A DNA stretch of 64,000 bases from Saliniradius amylolyticus (GTDB lineage: Bacteria > Pseudomonadota > Gammaproteobacteria > Enterobacterales > Alteromonadaceae). How positions within the stretch are numbered: position 1 is the first letter of the stretch; each line of letters opens with the position of its first letter. A program made the position numbers and the translations under genes. The stretch is taken from positions 2,480,001 to 2,544,000 of the forward strand of contig NZ_CP029347.1 in the NCBI RefSeq assembly GCF_003143555.1. The letters are read 5' to 3'. Under the pieces are notes generated by a model that saw nothing but the letters and a program-made list of their open reading frames with translations, had not been told where the DNA came from and did no database searches. Positions 51,747 to 60,955 of this stretch are shown in pieces.

Positions 51747-54607
51747 TTTGCTGAGTCCGGCATAAAATCGGGAAACACCTGCTGCCAGACACGCCGAACT
51801 TGCTGCCGTTGTTGATCGAACCGATGCTGGTCGTCTACCGAAGGTAAGCGCGCCAATGTGTAATGATGACCCGCATTACGATAGGCAAGATAGGCCTCGG
51901 TCAGCATGGTGGCCGTATCGCTGTCAATTACCCCGCTCTGTGCCAGGGTTTCCAGCAAACGTACGTTATCTGAATAGTCACACAGTTTGGGGTGGTGATG
52001 ACTTTCCTGCAACACCCAGTATTGCACTAAAAATTCGATATCGGCGATGCCTCCCGGATCCTGCTTCAGGTCAAACCCCTCACCCTGGCGAGTCAGGTGA
52101 CGGCGCATCTTCTCCCGCATGCCAGCCACATCCTCTCTCAATGTCAGCCAGTCCCGGGGGCAACAGAGCACGGCCTGACGAATGCGCTGGAATTCATCAC
52201 GCACCTCGCGGTCACCAAAAATAAAACGGCTACGGGTCAACGCCTGATGCTCCCAGGTCCAGGCATCATTAAATTGATACTCCTCGAAACCGCCGATATG
52301 ACAGACCAACAGCCCGGATTGTCCAGCGGGCCTGAGCCTGAGGTCGATATCATACAGATCGCCCGACGCCGTCTTAGTGGTAAACAGGTGCATAATCCTT
52401 TGCGCCAACTTGATATAAAACTGCTTAGAATCAATAGCCTTGGGCCCATCTGTATCGCCGTGGCTATCGCAATTGTGGATAAACACCAGATCCAGGTCTG
52501 AGCCATAGCCCAGCTCAATGCCGCCCATTTTCCCGTAGGCAATAACACCCAATCCGGTTTCTGTTGGCTCTATCCCCTGAGGGCGGCCGTATTTTTGTTC
52601 CATTTGTAGCCAGGCCAGATGCACCACTTCCCGAACTACCGCTTCGGCCAAGTTGGTCAGATGGTCGCTGACCCGCATCACCGGTAACACACCGGTAACA
52701 TCGGCCGCCGCCACCTTAAGTTGCTGGCTAAGTTTAAACTGACGCAGGGCTTCCATCTGCGCTTCAAGATCGTCCTCGGGAATGCGCAGCATATAGCGGC
52801 GTAGCTCATCTTCGTATTCACCGGGCTGATTTAACTCATAAAGCTGCTGTGGGTTGAGTAACTCATCCAATAAAATAGGAAAGCTACGAATCTGCTCAGC
52901 AATCCAGGGACTGGCATGACACAGTCGAATCAACTGTTCCAGCGCCCCTTTATTCTCGCGCAACAATTCCAGATAGGTGGTGCGGCGGCTGACCGCCTGG
53001 ACCACCATCAGCAGTCGGCCTAATAATTCCCCACTATGCTCTGGCTGGTTTTCAAAGGTCAGCTGTAACAGCAGCGGCATCAGCTTATCCAGAGTTTCCC
53101 TGCCCCGCTTACCCATGGAACGCTGCTCCTGCTCAGTGGCAAAGGTCTTAAGCTGTTGCCAGAGCTCCTCTGCCACTGCCTCGGACAAATTCTGGCTGAG
53201 CAGGGCCAGCGCTTCCTCGTCGGTCAGTGACAGTTCCCAAAGATCCTGCCAGTCGCTGTGCGCCTCCGGCTCCTGATGCTCTTCATCTTCTCCTATCAGA
53301 CCGTTGAAATAATCATGGATCCGTTCCATCGCGTCGCCGATGCGGCGGTACAACTGGTCATAACTTTCCTCTTCCATCACCCACGCCAACCTGGCCTGGT
53401 CATGTTCGTCTTCCGGCAAGGCCTGAGTTTGCTGGTCGTCAAACTGCTGCAAACAGTGTTCTACCTTGCGCAAAAAGCGATAGTCCGTTTCAAGATCCGT
53501 CAGTTCCTGTTCCGGCAACACTTCCAGCTCTCTGAGCGCGGCCAACACCTGATAAAGATTGGGCGTTTGTAGTGCCTGCTCGCGGCCACCGCGAATCAAC
53601 TGAAAAGTCTGAGCAATAAACTCCACCTCACGAATACCGCCTGCACCCAGCTTGATATTGTCGGTGAGGCTGCGGCGGCGCACTTCCTTGCGGATCAGAC
53701 GTTTCATATTACGTAAGGCGTCGATGGCACTGTAGTCAATGTAACGGCGATATACGAAGGGGCGCAGGATCTGCTGTAACTGAGCTGCATAAACCTTGTC
53801 CGGATTGATCACCCTGGCTTTGACCATGGCATAGCGCTCCCACTCTCGCCCTTGCTCCTGATAGTAATCCTCGAGTGCTGCAAAATGCATCACCAGTGGG
53901 CCGCTATCGCCAAAAGGCCTGAGGCGCATGTCCACCCGGAATACCTGGCCGTCGACGGTGATCTGATTCAGAGCATTGATGAGCTTTTGTCCCAGCTTGG
54001 TAAAGAACACCTGATTTTCGATACACTTTTTACCGCCCTCAGTTTCGCCCAACTCTGGGTAGCAGAAGATAAGATCGATATCGGAGGAAAAATTCAGCTC
54101 GTGGCCCCCCAGTTTGCCCATCCCCAGAATCAACATTGGCTGCGCCTGACCTTCGTACATCGGCGTACCAAAACGTTCACCGAGTTTGTGATACAGCCAT
54201 TGGTAAGCTTCGTTAATCAGTGCATCCGCCAACTCGGACACCTGCTTTAACGATGTGTCGATATCCTGCTCATTGCGAAGATCCAATACCGCCAGTCGCA
54301 ACATCTGCTGCTGACGGTAGCGACGCAGAACCGGCATCAGTTCATCTTCGGAGGTTACCTCCTGTAACTGCGCTTTGAGATGCTCGCGATAGCGCACGGC
54401 AGTATGGCGCTCGTTGGCCAACCAGTTGATCCACTGAGGATACTGAGTCAGGGCACGACAAACAAAGTCACTCAGCCCCAGTACCGGCCAGAGCCAGGTC
54501 TGATGCTTCTCCAGTTCCTCTGGCGCAGTATCCTGTTCTCGCAGACGTTGCCAATATTTATCCGCCGTTTTGGCGAGAGGGGGGGGTAAGGCGTGATTTT
54601 GGGACAT
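51743..54607 (-). CDS. glnE: Bifunctional glutamine synthetase adenylyltransferase/deadenylase
   Basis: 954 residues, the usual length. Two nucleotidyltransferase domains are evident: the deadenylase half with MGKLGGHELNFSSDIDLIFCYPE and the adenylylase half with YGKMGGIELGYGSDLDLVFIHN. Both show G-S/SD-x-D metal motifs, and helical regulatory segments lie between. It adds or removes AMP on glutamine synthetase in response to PII and glutamine. It is convergent with the TcpQ gene. Confidence 0.97.
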   Translation of the reverse strand: MSQNHALPPPLAKTADKYWQRLREQDTAPEELEKHQTWLWPVLGLSDFVCRALTQYPQWINWLANERHTAVRYREHLKAQLQEVTSEDELMPVLRRYRQQQMLRLAVLDLRNEQDIDTSLKQVSELADALINEAYQWLYHKLGERFGTPMYEGQAQPMLILGMGKLGGHELNFSSDIDLIFCYPELGETEGGKKCIENQVFFTKLGQKLINALNQITVDGQVFRVDMRLRPFGDSGPLVMHFAALEDYYQEQGREWERYAMVKARVINPDKVYAAQLQQILRPFVYRRYIDYSAIDALRNMKRLIRKEVRRRSLTDNIKLGAGGIREVEFIAQTFQLIRGGREQALQTPNLYQVLAALRELEVLPEQELTDLETDYRFLRKVEHCLQQFDDQQTQALPEDEHDQARLAWVMEEESYDQLYRRIGDAMERIHDYFNGLIGEDEEHQEPEAHSDWQDLWELSLTDEEALALLSQNLSEAVAEELWQQLKTFATEQEQRSMGKRGRETLDKLMPLLLQLTFENQPEHSGELLGRLLMVVQAVSRRTTYLELLRENKGALEQLIRLCHASPWIAEQIRSFPILLDELLNPQQLYELNQPGEYEDELRRYMLRIPEDDLEAQMEALRQFKLSQQLKVAAADVTGVLPVMRVSDHLTNLAEAVVREVVHLAWLQMEQKYGRPQGIEPTETGLGVIAYGKMGGIELGYGSDLDLVFIHNCDSHGDTDGPKAIDSKQFYIKLAQRIMHLFTTKTASGDLYDIDLRLRPAGQSGLLVCHIGGFEEYQFNDAWTWEHQALTRSRFIFGDREVRDEFQRIRQAVLCCPRDWLTLREDVAGMREKMRRHLTRQGEGFDLKQDPGGIADIEFLVQYWVLQESHHHPKLCDYSDNVRLLETLAQSGVIDSDTATMLTEAYLAYRNAGHHYTLARLPSVDDQHRFDQQRQQVRRVWQQVFPDFMPDSAN

Positions 54608-54748
54608 AACTTAGCCTTTTGCTCAATGCGCTTAGCCGCAGTTTGCCAGTACCTGAGACTTTGGCAAGCCCTCCGGTCGCCTTGTCCTTGCGCTAGGCCA
54701 CAATAGTGCCCAAAATAGGCCCAGAACTCGCTAAGTGAATGCCATTGT

Positions 54749-55651
54749 ATGAATTTAGAGCAGTTACGCTCAATGCTGGATCACCAGACCCTGCTGTATT
54801 TAGGGCTGGATGTAGTGATTGCCATTGCGCTGCTGGCGCTGATGCGCTGGGCTTATGAGCTATGGTCTTCCATTGATTCCGATGATCAACTCGCCGGTAA
54901 AGATAACTTTGCTTATGGCATCAGTATCGCCGGTAGCCTGTTGGCACTCAGCATCGTGCTGTGGAGCGCAGCAGAGAGAGCGTCTGGAGATGATTACCTG
55001 AGCCGGGCCATGCAGATGCTGGTCTATGGTCTGGTGGGCTTCGTGCTGATAAAAGTTGGGCGCTGGGCACACGATCGCCTGATCCTGAACCGATTTAACA
55101 AACGTGACGAAATCCTGAAGAAAAACATCAGTGTCGCCCTGGTCGACGCCGCCAGCTCTCTGGCCACGGCGCTGATCATCCGCAGTGTCTTGTTGTGGAG
55201 CGAAGGTTTTAATATCAATAGTGGCATCGCCATTATTACCGGCTTTGTGATCGCTCTGGCAGTGATGCTGGTCACCACCCGCCTGATGGAACGACGTTTT
55301 GCCCGAGATAATCAAAATGACTCCATGCAGGATACTCTGGTGCTCGGTCAGTTAGCCTTAGCCGTGCAACATGGGGGCTACTTAATTGGCACCGCCTTTG
55401 CCGCCACTGCCGCCAGTCATATGTTGACCTATCAGGGTCAGGCTTATATCACCAACCTGTTGGTCTGGCTCGGTGTTGGGGTATTGTTCACTTTACTGAC
55501 GGTGATGCTGTCACGACTGACCAAAGCCTTCATTCTCAGGGGCATAGACTGCGCTAAGGAGGTGGATCATCAGCATAATGTGGGAGTCGCCAGCATTGAT
55601 GCCAGTCTGACCATCGGCATGGCGCTGATTTTGAGCGGCTTGATCGCATGA
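54749..55651 (+). CDS. DUF350 inner-membrane protein
   Basis: 300 residues with about eight membrane segments arranged as two similar halves. Each half starts LVYGLVGFVLIKVGRW-like or LLVWLGVGVLFTLLTVM, with the DUF350 pattern at GKDNFAYGISIAGSLLALSIVL and HGGYLIGTAFAATAAS. The function of DUF350 proteins is not established. The TGA overlaps the start of the K+ channel gene as ATGA, so both are probably made together. Confidence 0.85.
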   Translation: MNLEQLRSMLDHQTLLYLGLDVVIAIALLALMRWAYELWSSIDSDDQLAGKDNFAYGISIAGSLLALSIVLWSAAERASGDDYLSRAMQMLVYGLVGFVLIKVGRWAHDRLILNRFNKRDEILKKNISVALVDAASSLATALIIRSVLLWSEGFNINSGIAIITGFVIALAVMLVTTRLMERRFARDNQNDSMQDTLVLGQLALAVQHGGYLIGTAFAATAASHMLTYQGQAYITNLLVWLGVGVLFTLLTVMLSRLTKAFILRGIDCAKEVDHQHNVGVASIDASLTIGMALILSGLIA

Positions 55652-56418
55652 GTCATCAATTACGCCCCCACCTGAACCCCTTTGACGTCGGCATGATGAT
55701 CCTGTCGGTAGTAGCCGTGGCGGTTGTGGTGGTTTACCTGCTGCTCCCACTCTCGGCAGAGGTAAAGCGTTACCTGCTGTTTATCGACACGCTGATATGT
55801 TTGCTGTTTCTGAGTCATTTTTTCTATCACCTGCTGAGCAGCCAGGACAAGAAAGCCTATTTCAAACACCACTGGATAGACTTCGTCGCCAGTATTCCAC
55901 TGATTGAGCCTTTGCGTATCGCCCGTTTTCTGCAAGTGTTAAGGGTGATCCGCCTGCTTAAAATGACTAAGCAGGTGGTACTCCCCTCGTTGCGAAACCG
56001 TATCCAAACCACTCTGGCTACCATGATGGTGGTGCTGGTGTTACTGATAGGTGCTGCCGGTTTGGCCATTTACTTACTGGAGTACGACATCCCGGCCTCC
56101 AATATCAAAACGCCGGAAGATGCTATCTGGTGGTCTTTGGTGACCATCTCTACCGTCGGCTATGGCGATTATTACCCAGTGACCACCGCCGGGCGCGTGG
56201 TCAGTATGCTACTGATCCTCAGTGGCGTAAGTCTGTTCGGGGTGATTTCCGGTTATATTGCGTCCTACTTTATTACACCAGAAGAGAAGGACCAGCTTGC
56301 GGTGCAAAACCAGCGCATCAACGAGCTACAGCAAGATCTCAAGCACATGCAGCAGTCGCTGGAACAGTTGCACCAGAAGATGGATAACCTCGGCCGGGGG
56401 CGTCAGGACGACAGTTGA
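55648..56418 (+). CDS. Voltage-gated-type potassium channel / ion transporter
   Basis: 256 residues with six membrane segments. The fourth is basic (LRIARFLQVLRVIRLLKMTKQ), like a voltage sensor. The pore carries the selectivity filter TISTVGYGDYYP. The C-terminal 40 residues (QRINELQQDLKHMQQSLEQL) are a coiled coil likely for tetramerisation. It is coupled to the DUF350 gene and overlaps the 3' end of the GIY-YIG gene by 16 bases. No RCK/TrkA domain is present. Confidence 0.9.
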   Translation: MSHQLRPHLNPFDVGMMILSVVAVAVVVVYLLLPLSAEVKRYLLFIDTLICLLFLSHFFYHLLSSQDKKAYFKHHWIDFVASIPLIEPLRIARFLQVLRVIRLLKMTKQVVLPSLRNRIQTTLATMMVVLVLLIGAAGLAIYLLEYDIPASNIKTPEDAIWWSLVTISTVGYGDYYPVTTAGRVVSMLLILSGVSLFGVISGYIASYFITPEEKDQLAVQNQRINELQQDLKHMQQSLEQLHQKMDNLGRGRQDDS

Positions 56419-56669
56419 GTCTGCCCGTCCACCAGTTGCTGTTTGCGTTGTTTAGCCCAACGTTTAACGGTGTACTCCAGTCGGGCGGCTTCGCTTTTCG
56501 TTCCCACTCGTTGACTAAAGCGCAGTGTTAACGGTGCCTTGCCCCTAAGCGCCCTGGCGCCTTTGCCTTCCGAGTGCTGCCGAATACGCCTTTCAACGTC
56601 CGTGGTAATGCCGGTATACCATTGGCCCAGCCTGTTTTCGACAATGTACAGATACCAGTCGTCGGACAT
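56403..56669 (-). CDS. GIY-YIG domain protein (UPF0213/YhbQ-like)
   Basis: 88 residues. The GIY-YIG core is WYLYIVENRLGQWYTGITTDVERRIRQH, followed by ARALRGKAPLTLRF and an ARLEYTVKRWAKQRK helix. This is the single-domain YhbQ group. Nuclease activity in this group is known for some members, but the cellular role is not firm. Its start is in an independent upstream region; its end overlaps the channel gene in convergent fashion. Confidence 0.9.
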   Translation of the reverse strand: MSDDWYLYIVENRLGQWYTGITTDVERRIRQHSEGKGARALRGKAPLTLRFSQRVGTKSEAARLEYTVKRWAKQRKQQLVDGQTQLSS

Positions 56670-56786
56670 ACCTTCTCTCGTTATATATCTATTACAGATT
56701 CATTTAGGGTTTACGGTGGACATAGCTTTCGAAGCCCTGCTTAGCCCTATATACTGTCACCTGTGGAAACTGGAGACCAGCAGATA

Positions 56787-57422
56787 ATGAATCAGGATTT
56801 AAAACGTCCTTACAGCATCAAAGAGGAAGTATTGAACAGCCTGAGTCACGGGCTGGGTTTTATTACTGCGATTGTCGGCCTGGTGTTTTTATTGCTGCGC
56901 AGCGATAGCGTGGTCAGCGTGACTTCCTCGGCCATCTATGGCGGCTCTCTGCTACTGATGTTTTTAACGTCCACCATCTACCACGCCGTCACTCACCATG
57001 ATCTCAAAGGCTGGTTAAAGTTATTCGATCACAGCGCCATCTATTTGCTGATTGCCGGCACTTACACCCCTTTTATGCTGGTAAGCGTCGGGGGAACTCT
57101 GGGTATTTTCGGCACGGCCCTTATCTGGAGCATCGCCTTGGCCGGTGTGCTGTTCAAATGGCTGGCCCGTCACCGCTTTCCCAAGCTGTCTGTGATGCTG
57201 TACCTGGTCATGGGGTGGCTCGCCATTGCTTTCATTTATCCCCTTTACCAGTCCCTGCCAGGCGGCGGACTCTGGCTGCTGGTCGCGGGGGGCCTCTGCT
57301 TTAGTATTGGCGTGTTATTCTACGTAGCCAAAAAATATCAGTACACTCATGCTATCTGGCACCTGTTTGTCGTCGCAGGCTGTAGCTGCCACTACTTCTC
57401 AATATACTATTTTGTGGTTTAA
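56787..57422 (+). CDS. PAQR-family hemolysin III-like membrane protein
   Basis: 211 residues from ATG 56787 (eight upstream codons from a GTG lack support). Seven membrane segments follow the pattern of YqfA/hemolysin III: LNSLSHGLGFITAIVGLVFLL, STIYHAVTHHDLKGWLKLFDHSAIYLLIAGTYTP and a final HAIWHLFVVAGCSCHYFSI. The three conserved histidines and the Asp of the PAQR zinc site are present. It acts in lipid homeostasis or signalling in the inner membrane, as known for family members; haemolysis is unlikely. Confidence 0.92.
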   Translation: MNQDLKRPYSIKEEVLNSLSHGLGFITAIVGLVFLLLRSDSVVSVTSSAIYGGSLLLMFLTSTIYHAVTHHDLKGWLKLFDHSAIYLLIAGTYTPFMLVSVGGTLGIFGTALIWSIALAGVLFKWLARHRFPKLSVMLYLVMGWLAIAFIYPLYQSLPGGGLWLLVAGGLCFSIGVLFYVAKKYQYTHAIWHLFVVAGCSCHYFSIYYFVV

Positions 57423-57453
57423 CGCCAATAGCGATCACGGTAGCGCGTCACCA

Positions 57454-57714
57454 TTAATCGTAGTGCTCGTTGATATATTTGAGCTTTTTCTCAAACTGCT
57501 CACGGTGTTCACTTTTGTCATACTCGTAGTGATACTGATTATGAAAACCAAACCGCAGAGCTACCTGAGCATCTTCAATAAACACCGTGTAACCGTCCAT
57601 ATCGGTATAGGCCTCCACCCCTTCCAGACGGTAGACGTTGTTCTCATCTACCCCATGCTGGCGGATTTTCTCAAACACCGACAGCACAAATCGACTGTCT
57701 AATTCGTTCTTCAT
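57454..57714 (-). CDS. DUF3081 family protein
   Basis: 86 residues from ATG 57714, which has AGGAGA five bases upstream; an upstream extension to 57846 includes an unrelated hydrophobic stretch and is not adopted. The sequence SRFVLSVFEKIRQHGV, YRLEGVEAYTDMDGYTVFI and RFGFHNQYHYEYDKSEHREQF matches a small conserved family in Shewanella and Alteromonadales. The function is unknown. It is cytoplasmic, without membrane segment or cysteines. Confidence 0.75.
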   Translation of the reverse strand: MKNELDSRFVLSVFEKIRQHGVDENNVYRLEGVEAYTDMDGYTVFIEDAQVALRFGFHNQYHYEYDKSEHREQFEKKLKYINEHYD

Positions 57715-57938
57715 TGTCTCTCCTGGCTCTGTTGAACGTTCATGTTCGTTTCTGGTGAATACGAAAAATACCGCAATCAAGGCACAAATCACCCAGACTG
57801 AAGCATTGCTGGCCTCAAGCCCAGAGGGCTGGAGCGATGTTTCCAACGAGTGGCGTTATAGTCGTTTCTCCCGACTCTCTGATCTAAACCCGCTGTCCGG
57901 CTCTATTAATGACAAATGGATTCAATGCCAATGGCGCC

Positions 57939-59471
57939 ATGTCACAACTCTTATTGCTGCTGGGTGACCAACTCGATCACCACCACCCCATATTTCAGTC
58001 GCTGGACACGGTTCAGGACACCATCATTATGGCTGAGTTGGTCTCCGAAACCCATTATGTGCCACATAACAAGCTTAAGATCGCGTTAATATTTTCTGCC
58101 ATGCGTCACTTTGCCGATGAGCTAAAGCAGCGCGGCTTTAAGGTCAGCTACTACCCTTACGAAGACACTGAAGGTTGGTGTGCCGATTTCAAGCAGTTAC
58201 TGGAAAAGCAGCTATCGGAAAAGACGTACCAGAGCCTGCACCTGATCGAGGCGGGAGAACATCGCCTGCAAGAGCAGTTCCTGCATTGGCAGCAGTCCTG
58301 GTCCATTGAGGTAAAGATACACCCAGCGTCTCACTTCTTCTTTTCAGTCCGTCAAATGCAGGACTGGTTTGGTGGCCGAAAGGCCCCAAGGATGGAGCAC
58401 TTTTACCGCTGGGCTCGCCAGAAAACCGGCTTGTTGATGCAAGGCGGTGAACCGGAAGGGGGACAGTATAATTTTGATAAACACAATCGCGAGCCCTGGG
58501 ACGCCAACAAAACACCGCCACCCCCCATTACCTTTCCCATTGATAGCAGCACTCAAAACGTGCTGGAACTGGTTGAAGAGCGCTTTGCCGATTTCCCCGG
58601 CCAGCTAAAACACTTCGACTTTGCCGTCACTACCAAACAGGCGGAACAAGCACTACAAGACTTTATTGAACATCGATTGCCCGAGTTTGGCGCCTATCAG
58701 GACGCCCTGTCAGACAAGAACTCAAAGCTCTATCACAGCTTGTTATCCGCCTACATTAACCTGGGCCAGCTCAACCCGATGGCGGTCTGCCAGGCTGCGG
58801 AACGAGCCTACTACGAGGGCAAGGCTCCGCTAAATGCCGTTGAAGGTTTTATCCGCCAGATTCTGGGCTGGCGTGAATATGTTCGCGGTATTTACTGGTG
58901 GCAGGGTAAGGATTATGCCGATCGCAATGCACTGCGGGCTACACGAGCCTTGCCCGACTGGTTTTGGAGCGGCAACACACAAATGCGTTGCCTGCAAAAA
59001 GCGATTCAGTCCTCGCTGGAAAGCGCCTACGCCCATCATATTCAACGCCTGATGGTGATCGGTAACTTTGCCCTACTGGCGGGGCTGGACGTTAAAGCGG
59101 TGTGTCAGTGGTATCTGGCTGTCTATATCGACGCTTTTGAGTGGGTGGAGCTGCCCAACACCCTTGGCATGGCACTGTATGGGGACGGTGGCTTACTGGC
59201 CAGCAAACCCTACGCCGCCAGTGGTCGCTACATCCACAAGATGGGCAACCATTGTCAGCACTGCCGCTACAAGCCCACCCGGATGACCGGTCCCGACGCC
59301 TGCCCCTACAACGCCCTGTACTGGCATTTTATTCATCGACACCGCGAGCGTCTGGAGAAAAACCGGCGCATGGGGTTAATGCTCAGCCAGTGGCAAAAGA
59401 AGTCCAACGAGGAGCAACAGGCCATACTCGATTGGGCCGAGCACAATCTCGGTACACTGAGTCAGTTATGA
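57939..59471 (+). CDS. FeS-BCP class photolyase (PhrB-type, (6-4) photolyase-like)
   Basis: 510 residues from ATG 57939, chosen because family members begin close to LLLLLGDQLDHHHP; ATG 57909 is an alternative. The fold is photolyase: N-terminal alpha/beta domain, then helical FAD domain (LGWREYVRGIYWWQGKDYADRNA). Cys-rich NHCQHCRYKPTRMTGPDACPYNALYW near residues 430-455, plus an upstream VCQWYLA cysteine, give the four ligands of the [4Fe-4S] cluster of this class. PhrB of Agrobacterium repairs (6-4) photoproducts. The next gene overlaps by four bases. Confidence 0.9.
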   Translation: MSQLLLLLGDQLDHHHPIFQSLDTVQDTIIMAELVSETHYVPHNKLKIALIFSAMRHFADELKQRGFKVSYYPYEDTEGWCADFKQLLEKQLSEKTYQSLHLIEAGEHRLQEQFLHWQQSWSIEVKIHPASHFFFSVRQMQDWFGGRKAPRMEHFYRWARQKTGLLMQGGEPEGGQYNFDKHNREPWDANKTPPPPITFPIDSSTQNVLELVEERFADFPGQLKHFDFAVTTKQAEQALQDFIEHRLPEFGAYQDALSDKNSKLYHSLLSAYINLGQLNPMAVCQAAERAYYEGKAPLNAVEGFIRQILGWREYVRGIYWWQGKDYADRNALRATRALPDWFWSGNTQMRCLQKAIQSSLESAYAHHIQRLMVIGNFALLAGLDVKAVCQWYLAVYIDAFEWVELPNTLGMALYGDGGLLASKPYAASGRYIHKMGNHCQHCRYKPTRMTGPDACPYNALYWHFIHRHRERLEKNRRMGLMLSQWQKKSNEEQQAILDWAEHNLGTLSQL

Positions 59472-60955
59472 CCGACGTTAATCTGGTCTGGTTGAAACGG
59501 GATCTCCGACTCTCTGATCATCAAGCGCTTTGGCATGCCTGTCAGCAAGGCAAGCCAGTGGTCGTCTTCCATCTGTTTGAGCCTGAGTATTGGCAACTGC
59601 CTGATACTTCCTACCGGCAATGGAGATTTATCCTGCAAAGCCTGGGTAGCCTCAGGCAGGCGTTTAGCAAAAACGGCGGCCACTTATCATTCTACCAGGG
59701 TGATATCATCGCTACTCTCAGGAAAATCGCTCAACACTGCCGCATTAGCGGGCTCTACAGCCATGAGGAAACCGGCAACCACTGGACCTACCAACGAGAT
59801 ACACGGGTATCCCATTGGTGCCAGCAACATGCCATCCCCTGGTATCAGTATCAGCAGTTCGCGGTAAAGCGTGGGCCGATTAACCGGGATAACTGGGACT
59901 CGTTCTGGCACCGCGTAATGGATGTTGCCCCTTGCCCCATGCCAGCCCTGCGCTCGACCCGTCTCGGTCCGGGAGCGAGCGAACATGCCAATGCATCGTA
60001 TCCCGGCAATGATCAGTTAGCCGCCAAAACGGCGCAGTTCGGTGGTATTCAAACGGGTGAGCGCTTACTGGAAAGCTTTCTGGCTGAGCGTCATACAAAC
60101 TATCTGCGCGATGTATCCAGTCCCTCGCGAGGGCAGCAATACAGCTCCCGGCTCAGTCCATATCTGGCCTATGGGTGCCTGAGCCTGAGACAGGTTGTTC
60201 TCAAAACCCGGCAAAGCCTACTTAAAGAAGAGACTAAACGCACCTTGCAGGCGTTTAAGTCGCGTTTGCACTGGCATTGCCACTTTATACAGAAGCTGGA
60301 AACCTCACCGGAGTATGAGCGCACCGCAATCCATCCCGACTTACGAGGCATAAGAACTGACAATTTTGACGGTGACCGCTTTAAAGCATGGGCGGAAGGT
60401 CAAACCGGCATTCCTTTTGTTGACGCCTGTATGCGCTATTTGCGGCATACCGGCTGGCTCCCCTTCCGGTTAAGAGCCATGCTAACCGCATTTTCCAGTT
60501 ACCACCTCTGGCTCCCCTGGCAACATCCTGCCCAATACCTGGCGAGTCTGTTTACCGATTATGAGCCCGGCATTCATTATCCTCAGATTCAGATGCAGTC
60601 CGGTACCACGGGGATGAATCCGTTTCGCATTTATAACCCGATTAAACAGGGGCAAAGGCTGGATCCTGATGGGCATTTCATCCGCCGTTGGCTACCTGAG
60701 CTCGCCCACCTGGGTAATTCTTTCATCCACCAACCCTGGCTTTGTGCGCATGTTTCACCAGACTGTTACCCGGCTCCGATCGTAGAGGTCAGCAGCGCTG
60801 CGCGGCTAGCCAGACAGAAGCTGGCGGTGCATTACCGCCAGCATGTGTCTGCTAACCACACTCAGAAAGTGATTAAAACTCACGCCAGTCGGCGCCGGGA
60901 AGGCTCGCGCCGCGCCCCGCCAACTCAGCATTCAAACCAACTGGACTTGTTTTAA
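59468..60955 (+). CDS. Cryptochrome/photolyase family flavoprotein
   Basis: 495 residues from ATG 59468 (ATGA overlap with the upstream TGA); the frame extends 109 codons further upstream as an overlap artefact. The Rossmann part starts VNLVWLKRDLRLSDHQAL, followed by LYSHEETGNHWTYQRD. The FAD-binding half contains SRLSPYLAYGCLSLRQVV, FKSRLHWHCHFIQKLE, PFVDACMRYLRHTGWLPFRLRAM and DYEPGIHYPQIQMQSGTTG. It belongs to a bacterial cryptochrome-like group different from FeS-BCP and DASH. Repair or light-sensing cannot be told from sequence alone. The Lys/Arg-rich tail (RRREGSRRAPP) may bind nucleic acid. Confidence 0.88.
   Translation: MTDVNLVWLKRDLRLSDHQALWHACQQGKPVVVFHLFEPEYWQLPDTSYRQWRFILQSLGSLRQAFSKNGGHLSFYQGDIIATLRKIAQHCRISGLYSHEETGNHWTYQRDTRVSHWCQQHAIPWYQYQQFAVKRGPINRDNWDSFWHRVMDVAPCPMPALRSTRLGPGASEHANASYPGNDQLAAKTAQFGGIQTGERLLESFLAERHTNYLRDVSSPSRGQQYSSRLSPYLAYGCLSLRQVVLKTRQSLLKEETKRTLQAFKSRLHWHCHFIQKLETSPEYERTAIHPDLRGIRTDNFDGDRFKAWAEGQTGIPFVDACMRYLRHTGWLPFRLRAMLTAFSSYHLWLPWQHPAQYLASLFTDYEPGIHYPQIQMQSGTTGMNPFRIYNPIKQGQRLDPDGHFIRRWLPELAHLGNSFIHQPWLCAHVSPDCYPAPIVEVSSAARLARQKLAVHYRQHVSANHTQKVIKTHASRRREGSRRAPPTQHSNQLDLF

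Noticed and set aside
59141-59467. N-terminal extension of the middle photolyase gene by 109 codons
   Set aside because: It runs out of frame through the end of the FeS photolyase gene; ATG 59468 with ATGA overlap and the VNLVWLKRDLRL start fit the family.
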